Assembly: GCA_014529385.2 (NCBI GenBank)
Contig: CM043959.1
Location: forward strand, 11,436,809 to 11,500,808
From: Adiantum capillus-veneris
Taxonomy: Eukaryota > Streptophyta > Polypodiopsida > Polypodiales > Pteridaceae
Length of the DNA: 64,000 nt
Direction of reading: 5' to 3'
Position 1 is the stretch's first letter. Each line of letters begins with the position of its first letter. The notes under the pieces are model-generated. The model ran no database searches. It was not told where the DNA came from and saw only the letters and a program-made list of their open reading frames with translations. Made by a program: the position numbers and the translations under genes. Shown piece after piece: positions 56,823 to 64,000 of this stretch.

Positions 56823-57117
56823 ATGGATCAATGGAAAGAGATGATCTTATATGTGGCCATTCCTCATCTGCAACAAGCAAGTGAATCAATTGGGAGGGAT
56901 TTTGTGAAGCGGTATGAGCGTATGCTTTTCCCTCACTTGGGAACTTCAGTAGCTCAAACCAGATGGTAGACATTCCAAGATATAACAAGGGTGACACTTT
57001 GGGATCGGGATCATTTTTGCAACAATGTCCGGTTGGCTATGGTGATTGAAGCATTGGGTTTGGGTCCTCGATACTACCGTGTGATGAGATCGATGTGGGT
57101 TCTTTGAGCAAGTCTAT
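56823..57117 (+). pseudogene. Antisense reading frame inside the TR-GAG element
   Basis: On the + strand, opposite to gag, an ATG at 56,823 opens a frame MDQWKEMILYVAIPHLQQAS, GRDFVKRYERMLFPHLGTS, a TAG at 56,967, then TFQDITRVTLWDRDHFCNNV and GLGPRYYRVMRSMWV, ending at TGA 57,105. Composition is clearly protein-like over 90 codons with one stop. It could be an extra antisense ORF, as known in some plant Ty3/gypsy (Tat-type) elements, or a host fragment. Family not recognised. Confidence 0.45.
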
Positions 57118-57765
57118 TTTCTTGAATAGTTTTTTCCTCATCAAAATATATATCTTTACCCTCGCTTTGCTTTACCTCTTAGAGGGCCCTTTAACTTCTC
57201 ACCTCATACTCAAGAGATCAGTGCAGCAATTTCACAGTAAATTCTTCCTATGGATGAAAGGCCTACTATATGTCCCGCTTGTGATAGTTGCTTTTGTGAT
57301 CATGTGATGGATGGGATTATTGACTTGTAAAAAATCCATCTTTATTGTATCTCTTAACATGTTTGTTGTCTATTAAGATTTTGGTTCTTTCCTTAAATCC
57401 TTCTTTCTCTGATTTCTCTTGACAAATACAATTAAATTTGTTCTTAGCTTAGTATGTTTGGTATTTTTGTAGAATCCCTTGAGAGAAATACAATGTAGCT
57501 AGATTAGTTTCAAAGGACAACACTAATTTGTTATTATATAGAAAAATAGTCAGGTTGCATCGCTTGGGTGACACAAACGTTTAGTAAGATAGAGCTTGCC
57601 GTGGTAATTACATGGGCTAGTGGGTCCATTTTGACCACAAAAAGAGGAAAGTTATCATTGAAAAGATGATAAAACTAAGAAGTAAGTCATTCCTAGTCCT
57701 CCGAGTAAGTATGTCTAGTAAGATAGTCCTCCCACTGTACCAAAAACCTCCTAAGCCACCATTCT
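57118..57765. other. TR-GAG internal non-coding part
   Basis: A 70-residue + frame (57,095-57,304) is hydrophobic and has no motif. The rest is AT-rich; no RT, RNase H or integrase trace on either strand. Confidence 0.55.
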
Positions 57766-58951
57766 CTATGTAGCAGCTTTGGCTCCTTCATATCTAAAAT
57801 TTTCCCTAGCTCCTTTCTCATACTCTTCCTTAGCCTCAAGAATGGGAGATTGTTGATTCCAATCACTAGAATTCAAGGCAGCATAGACAATGACTTGTTC
57901 ATCTATCTCATCGTTTATTGAGACAAAGTTTACTGCTGCTAATTTAGGTGGATTGACAGTTGGCCTTTGAGAACAAAAATGAGAGGTAGGAGGATTTCTT
58001 GCTTGGGTTGGATTTCTTCCTCTTGTTCCAAGATTTTTGAATTGTCCCTCTCGATTGGGTGGATTTTGAAGGTTAATAGGGAGGCTTTGAATTACTAGTG
58101 TCATTTCCTTTAGGGAACTACGCCTTCTTATGACCAAATTCCAGGCATTCATAGCACTAAATTTTCCCTCCACTCCAAGTGTCTGGAAGAGTATTCACAT
58201 GAACCAAGTGCAGTGGTGATTGGGGTTGGACAATTGGCTTTGGTATAAATGGCACTTTGGGTTCCCGGGAAGGCTGATTTGGGAAGGAAGGGAGATCATG
58301 ATTCCAACTTGTTCCAGTACCTCCCTTAAAAATACTCTTGTGTTTTGACTTGGCCCGAATTAGAGCATCCGCTAGTGAGGTAGGTCGAAGGGACTCTACT
58401 TCGGGAGCCAAATCTTCTCCAAGCCCAAGGATAAAGTGACTTAGATTTTTTTCCTCTATAATGAGAGGAGCATATCGTGAAAGTTGGACAAACTCCTTAT
58501 AGTAAGGTTCACCATAACTATTCCCTAGCTTGCAAGAAAGAAACGCATTCATCTTAGTGGTCGAATAGTCTAGGGGAAGATATATATGCTTGAGATTATG
58601 CTTTAACTCACCCCAGCTTTGGGTTACCTCTACTACTTGGCGAGATTGGTAGTTGAGCTTCCACCATGTTTTTGTTGGTCCTTCTAACTTAGCTCTCCCC
58701 ATTATTCCCTAAGCAACTGCATTGTAGCCAGCAAGAGCAAAGTAGTCATCCATCTAAATTATCCATTCTTCTAGTTGAGTAGGCACATCATCACCCATGC
58801 CTAAAAATGGACGTGGTTGCACAGATTTTAGCAGAGCCTTTAGATCCTTGTCACGTCCAAAATCTTCTACAAGCATTGGGGCAAGTGATATCCGATTTGG
58901 TACAAGGACAACTTGAGGTGCTGGTGGTGCTTGTGTACCACGAAGAACCAA
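57766..58951 (-). pseudogene. gag: TR-GAG gag
   Basis: From 58,951 on the minus strand: RISLAPMLVEDFGRDKDLKA, PRPFLGMGDDVPTQLEEWII (the start of the gag capsid), stop, MDDYFALAGYN, stop, then 181 open codons: GRAKLEGPTKTWWKLNYQSR, WGELKHNLKHIYLPLDY, YYKEFVQLSRYAPLIIEEKN, HFILGLGEDLAPEVESLRPT, SLADALIRAKSKHKSIF. A degraded knuckle (LECRELGH-like) and a basic, Pro-rich tail follow to 57,766. This is a standard retrotransposon gag domain. The stops at 58,753 and 58,705 and a frameshift near 58,160 break it. It is the only protein domain of the element on its coding strand. Confidence 0.88.
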
Positions 58952-59710
58952 ATCTGAAGTGGTAGCTACACGCGAGTCCCGAGAAGTTCTATCTCTTCAG
59001 AGTTTATGTGGCATATTTTATGGATAGGGCAAACAAAACTACTTCCTCTTAGCGATAGGTTCATAAATATCATAAATACACAAGGGTCTCTTAAAAAGTT
59101 AGACATTTCAAATGATGGATTCTCTTTATCACATCCAAAACTACATTTGGGAAAATAATTAATGAATGATCAATAGAAACACCTCTTTAGCATTTTGTAA
59201 ATGCTATGTCCTCCCATTTCATGCTTTTCAGAGGATTATCCTTAAATATCTAGGGTTCATAGTAATCCAAAATATAATATTATTGACTTGGATTAAAAGA
59301 ATGACAGGCGAGTCCAATTCCAATACCAGTTTGTGTTTCAACAAGGGTCCGACAATAATACTTGGGATCTACTCCCAAATTTTTTTTCTATTACTATTTC
59401 TAGGTAGAGATTATCCAAATCATAGTAATGGCCCCCAAGGCATTATTCTAGAACTATAATGTACTGGGTCTCCCATATTTGTAGATTTCCTAATTCTTTT
59501 CTTTGGTAGGAAAGATGAGGTAGACAAAGTTCTTTATCATCCCCTCTTTTTTCCTTCATTCTTTTCTACAACTGCTATCTCCATTTATTCTTACACAAAG
59601 TGAAGATCTTTCTCTTCTTAATATTTCCATGTCATATTTGTCAATACCTCAATCTCTTCCTACAAAATTTCATATTGAAATTATTTGTTTGGCCAAGGAT
59701 AGTAACTATA
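58952..59710 (-). other. TR-GAG leader
   Basis: About 750 bases between primer site and gag. Short frames only; no motif. Confidence 0.6.
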
Positions 59711-59721
59711 CTCTAATACCA
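59711..59721 (-). promoter_or_regulatory. TR-GAG primer-binding site
   Basis: Minus strand TGGTATTAGAG, two bases (AG) after the LTR end CCTCACA. One change (C to T) from the classical TGGTATCAGAG. Confidence 0.85.
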
Positions 59722-59723
59722 CT

Positions 59724-62700
59724 TGTGAGGGCCATGCCAGGGACCGTCTGCGGCTGCACCATCTACAGATGAATACACCACGATTCCTAACATCCCTCCT
59801 ACTTGACTCTGACACTAAGATAGGACTCCTCCCACTCTTTGATGCAAACTCAAGGGGGTGATAACATTCACTTTTCTCTTACAAAACCCTTAACCTCAAA
59901 ATATCTTTTCTTATTGCTTTGAAATTTCTAGTCAAAGTCATCATACTAAATGTGAACTCAACCATCCAGGGTCAACTGGTGGAAGTCCTCTAATTCACCC
60001 TTGGTTCAGGTTCACTGACGCTTTTTTCTTGGCTATGGCCAAGCACAATCGTCAGAGCATTCCCTAAGATGAGTGTATTTAATAGATACACAAAGCCCGC
60101 GTTCCCAAGTTTGATTCCACTCCGTAGAATGGAATCCCTTATCCTGTTCTTGACTGGACAACATAAAATTGGGTTCAACATTCTGACCAACAAATTAACC
60201 CTCCGAAATCCACCCACACATCGAACCGTTTGATAAATGCACCCTTTCAAGGTAGGTATGATGATACTACAAAATAGTATTCCAAACATGTCAAACCAAG
60301 AACACATTTCAAGCATTTGAAAGTAGCATGCAAACTGTTGCATACCCTTGCAAGTGAGCATTTATAAGGTCGTTCCCACCTTTTTCCGTTGTAGAATATT
60401 TTACTTACTTTTTTCTTTAGTATTAGTAAAATTATCTAGTTATCTTTCAAGCAATTACATATACACCTCCAGCCATATCTTTATCCTTATCCTAGGACTT
60501 GGGTATCCTATCTCCTCTGCCACATGTGGAGGCGATGCCTTGACACAATTTTCAATTATTATTTTTCTTTATCTTGTGTGGTTTACAAAAATAATATACT
60601 CTATATTCTTTTTAAATCAATAATCTAAGAAGCAGAGCAAAGGTCCGACTGATGAGGACAATTGGGGAATAGCCCATATAGGTTCCTAGCCTTTCCAAGG
60701 TTCATTTTTACCAAAACATGTTAGAAGAGTTCCTTAATTAGATCACATACTCCTCCCTTATCCTTATCCCTTCATGGATCCATTTTCCTTCCTCCTTTTC
60801 CCGTCCACATCAGGCCTACCCAGACTGCCAATTTCCAGATGCATTCGAGGATCCCTATCACCCGGCCATGACTCACTCCCATTCAATCCTCTTTTTAGGG
60901 TAGTGAATGAACCCGAGCTCAAAACATAGACCAACGGTTATCAGTCCTAGCCAAAAAGGACCATCCCGTTGTATCCCACAGGTAAACACATGTGCTGGCC
61001 TTTTCCAAGCACGTAAGACAAACTTCACACTTAATTATTCTATGTTATGGTAGGGCTATCCACGTCAAATCTTCTCAATAAAGTTGTAATCCTAGTTTAA
61101 ATTTAGATTAAGTTCCTTAAGTTATAATCTCTTAGTTCTTAGTTCATTTTAATCTTCAATCAAACAAGACCTTAAGAAATACAATGAAACTCTTGGGAGT
61201 TTAAGGTTTTGTCTCGACGTAAGTTTCAACTTAACCCCAACTTTGACGAATCCCATTTTAATCCCTTTGCATAATTTTCCATCCATGGAAGTGATAGGAG
61301 TTTTATGTTCAAGAAACACGATCACGACATACGTGAAGCTATCCCTTACTCCCCCCTTCGAATTTTCAAAACAAACTTGAAAAAAACAATGAATATCCTT
61401 TCTACAATAAAATTTTTTCTTTGGTGTGATCTATGTATGGTAAACACAAAACTTCAGAATGGACAACTTGCAATCTTGAGAAAAATAATCATAGAACTTC
61501 CTTTGAGTGCTTATACAAGAGTGAAACCCTTCCATGCATGGTAGTGTAAGCATTAAAAAGTGCAAATTTCTTAAGAGTGGACATGCTAGTATATTGAAAA
61601 ATACTCATGAAATAGTGAAGGAATGATTAACAAATTCTTCTTTAAGAAGGGATTTAGGCATACCTTTGCTACTGTGGAGAGGATTAATTATGTAGCTAGA
61701 AGAGGCTTATGGTTTTGGGACTTTCCAATTAACAAGAGGGGGGATATCTTAAATGGAAGGAGACTCCCACTTCCAAGGAAAAACTCCTTTTATTAAGATA
61801 GAGCTACCCTTCAAAACTTAACTCTCCTTGAGAGAAGTAGTATCACCTTTACTCGATCACTGAACAAATCTTACACAAATGCTCTTTTTCTCTTTGAAAG
61901 AAGAAAATTCCTATTTCTTAAATTTAAAGGAAACCTTGTGAACCTTTCATAAGAGCATTCTTTTTATAGTACATTATAATGCCACTTTGAATAGAATGGT
62001 TAATTCCCAAAAATTTCCAATACTTAGTTGCGTTGATTATGTGACAATTATCTCATGCATCTTAAAAATTAGAAAAAGATATTTCTGGTGGGGTTTAAGG
62101 ATACGCATAGAGATTAATCATCATCCAACATGCATGCTATTTTAGTATGATCTCCAATCACCTATGGTTAAAGAGAGTTCTTTCTACTCTCTCTATGCCA
62201 TATTAGTATGGTAATCTAGAGAAGGGAACTTGAAATATAAGTATGATCTCTAGTAACCTATGCTTATAGAGAGGGATTGTTTCCTCTCTCTATGCCATAT
62301 TAGTCTAGTAATTTAGAGAACCGAACTTGAAATTTAAGCATAATCTCCAATCACCTATGGTTAAAGAGAGTGCTTTCTACTCTCTCTATGCCATATCAGT
62401 CTGGTAATCTAGAGAACTTCAAACGATGGAACTTGAAATAACATCGGGGTTAGTTGTTAGTAAAATGGTTAGTTATGATTAGTAAATGAATGATAATTAG
62501 AGGGAAATAACAAAATTAAGTAGTTATTTCTTCTTCCCAAGCAAAAGGCTTGCTTATGGAAAAATAAGAGCTTAAGCATAGATTTATGTAAGCATGAAAG
62601 TAAATCACTTTCAAGCAAGTGCAAGAGCATAAAAAGAACAAGAAAACATTACCTTAGTCTGTGTATGATCTAGTCTTCTCCTTGCTTTGGATGTAGTCGG

Positions 62701-62887
62701 CTCTTCACTTTGCTTGAAGACCCGCAATTTGGCTACTTGGAATGAGAGAATGGTAAGAGGCAAACGGGATTCACGCTATGGAAATCTTGAGAATTAGGAG
62801 AGAGGAGAGGGAGAGGGTAGTATGAAGAAGAAGATCAAGTTTTTGACAAACTTGATGAGGGTTTTGGCCATGGCTTCTCTTGGAGAG

Positions 62888-62963
<76 letters not shown>

Positions 62964-63338
62964 GAGGTCTGTGTGTGAAAGAGGTTTGGCTATGGCTTTC
63001 TCAATCTTACTCTCAAGTTTGCACCTTGATAAAAGGAAGGAGAGAAGTAACAAATGAGAAGAGAAGCCCTCTTTTTATGCACATTTTTTATAAGTGCTTT
63101 CACATATCTTGATAGCTTATCTTTCTTATCTTGATAACTTATCTTTCTTTGATAACTTATTTTACTTATCACAACTTTTTGAGCAAGTTACTTACTCACC
63201 TTATCCTTATCTTCTCCTTTCCTCTAGTTTTTTTTTTCCTTTTCCCTTATCTTATCTTTTCTTTTATGCAATTTTTTCTCAAAATGAAAAGCTAATTTCC
63301 TATGCATTGGTTATGTCCATATTCCTATGGCATAAGCC
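59724..63338 (-). repeat. TR-GAG 5' LTR, outer end removed
   Basis: Begins TGTGAGGGCCATGCCAGGGA on +, follows the left LTR to CCTATGGCATAAGCC, then stops where the next LTR begins. About 48 bases present at the end of the left LTR are missing and should lie beyond the inserted element. It holds a (GT)35 tract at 62,890-62,960 and the 97-bp array. Confidence 0.92.
62890..62960. repeat. (GT)n microsatellite in LTR
   Basis: About 35 uninterrupted GT units. Confidence 0.97.
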
Positions 63339-63966
63339 TGTGGGACGAATGTCTAACCTCACCATCCTACCTTATTGCAGTATTAGCGAGGACAACGATT
63401 AAACTGTACAGCATTGGATTTTTAACCTAGTCGTTTTGACCCAGAATGCATCTAAATGCTTAGCAATGATGTCCCAATACCCCACCTATGCTTATTTTTT
63501 GATTTAAAAGTGTAAATTCCTAATTATGATGAAGTTAGGCCGCAGGTCGACGACGCCAAAAGCTACGAAATATTGTGATGTGTTTACGTCAATGCGTAGA
63601 GCTCTTACCTACGGTTGCAATGCAACAAACGCGTCTGCAATGTGACAACCGAGGAGGGAGTAGGAAGCGTAAAAAGGAGAGGAGTGAGCATCGTTAGCTC
63701 ATGTTGTGTATTTCTTATCCAAAACTTACAAAAATTGGCTTTTATACCTTAGCCAAGGTTTTTTGGGTGGTCAAAACTAATAATCTGGAGTTCTACCAAA
63801 GCTGGGAAATGATAGGCTGATACAATCTAGAAGCTTGTAGCCTTGATTCATTAATTACAGAGTTTATTCGAGAAAATAGGAGTTACAATATTCCCGATTT
63901 ATCAAAATAATAAGTGTTTTCCAGAGAACTCCAAAAAATGGTGTCTGTGTTAGCTTGCTGCTAACA
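63339..63966 (-). repeat. LTR-5: 3' LTR of an element that continues outside the window
   Basis: 628 bp reading TGTGGGACGAATG ... GCTGCTAACA on the + strand, i.e. TG...CA ends. It starts exactly where the TR-GAG LTR breaks off. The next bases form a polypurine tract on the minus strand, so this is the 3' LTR of a minus-strand element whose body lies to the right. The predicted target duplication on the left side is AAGCC (63,334-63,338). Confidence 0.75.
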
Positions 63967-64000
63967 TTACCCCCCTCCTCGCCTGTGTCATCCCTTGACA
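63967..64000 (-). promoter_or_regulatory. Polypurine tract and 3' end of element 5
   Basis: Minus-strand GGCGAGGAGGGGGGTAA directly before the LTR start TGTTAGCAGC. The remaining bases to the window end are element interior with no readable domain. Confidence 0.75.

Larger units (their letters stand above)
52752..63338 (-). mobile_element. TR-GAG-type non-autonomous LTR element with 3.7-kb LTRs
   Basis: Two direct repeats of about 3.7 kb flank 3.25 kb. On the minus strand the right repeat ends ...CCTCACA, then AG, then TGGTATTAGAG (a Met-tRNA-like primer site, one or two changes). The left repeat is preceded by a purine tract complementary to TTTTTTTCTTTTATTTTTCTTC at 56,469-56,490. The inside has gag only; no protease, RT, RNase H or integrase frames were found. 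This is the layout of TR-GAG / LARD elements, which depend on another element for enzymes. The left LTR outer end reads TATGAGG (mutated TG); the right LTR is cut at 63,338 by another LTR. Confidence 0.85.

Noticed and set aside
59166-59459. 97-residue + frame opposite the TR-GAG leader
   Set aside because: No motif, hydrophobic low-complexity composition, no partner in related sequence.
52752-63338. Plain segmental duplication of 3.7 kb
   Set aside because: Primer site, gag in the right orientation and purine tract at the expected places make LTRs the better explanation.

Overview
The window is a stretch of nuclear DNA from a land plant with a large, repeat-rich genome. The signs are Ty1/copia and Ty3/gypsy LTR retrotransposons of plant type (initiator-Met-tRNA-like primer sites reading TGGTATCAGAGC or TGGTATCAAAGC, a chromodomain, TG...CA LTR ends) and very many GA/CT and CA/GT microsatellites. 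A probable Penelope-like element is also present, a class reported in conifers and in non-seed plants, so a gymnosperm, fern or lycophyte is more likely than a small-genome angiosperm. The species cannot be named from the sequence. No intact host gene is visible, and almost every coding stretch is broken by stops or frameshifts.

Layout, left half. 1-4.2 kb: AT-rich non-coding DNA. 4.2-6.7 kb: a decayed gypsy pol on the + strand (Gypsy-0). 6.7-10.6 kb: non-coding. 10,584-15,890: a full-length copia element (Copia-B) with 192-bp LTRs, TTTTG target duplications, PBS and PPT, but with an integrase deletion and a mutated RT active site. It sits in a region that carries an older copia protease relic at about 16.5 kb. 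17.5-18.7 kb (+) and 18.8-21.5 kb (-): two convergent, exon-like coding remnants. The minus one contains an FCP1/NIF-type phosphatase segment. 21.8-28.4 kb: a probable Penelope-like retroelement on the minus strand, with a reverse transcriptase flanked by 750-bp direct repeats, each ending in a GA tract. 28.4-32.2 kb: a perfect 24-bp inverted repeat, an unrecognised + strand gene and an unrecognised minus-strand gene that looks transposon-derived.

Layout, right half (all elements on the minus strand, nested). 32.2-38.8 kb: Gypsy-1, same family as Gypsy-0, with two integrase zinc-binding modules in tandem and a second retropepsin domain after the integrase. 38.8-49.0 kb: Gypsy-2, a chromovirus with 1.6-kb LTRs, the 3' one truncated. 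It is itself interrupted at 41.3-43.15 kb by a small non-autonomous LTR element with a 53-nt G tract and a signal-peptide-like ORF. 49.0-52.75 kb: Gypsy-3, a relative of Gypsy-2, cut on both sides. 52.75-63.34 kb: a non-autonomous element with about 3.7-kb LTRs and only gag inside (TR-GAG type), plus an antisense reading frame. 63,339-63,966: an LTR of a fifth element that entered the right LTR of the TR-GAG element; its body lies outside the window.

Nothing here works as a gene set of the host. The retroelements' parts (gag, protease, RT, RNase H, integrase) worked within each element before decay. The order of nesting gives relative ages: Gypsy-3 is older than Gypsy-2 and the TR-GAG element; Gypsy-2 is older than the small element inside it; the TR-GAG element is older than the terminal LTR.
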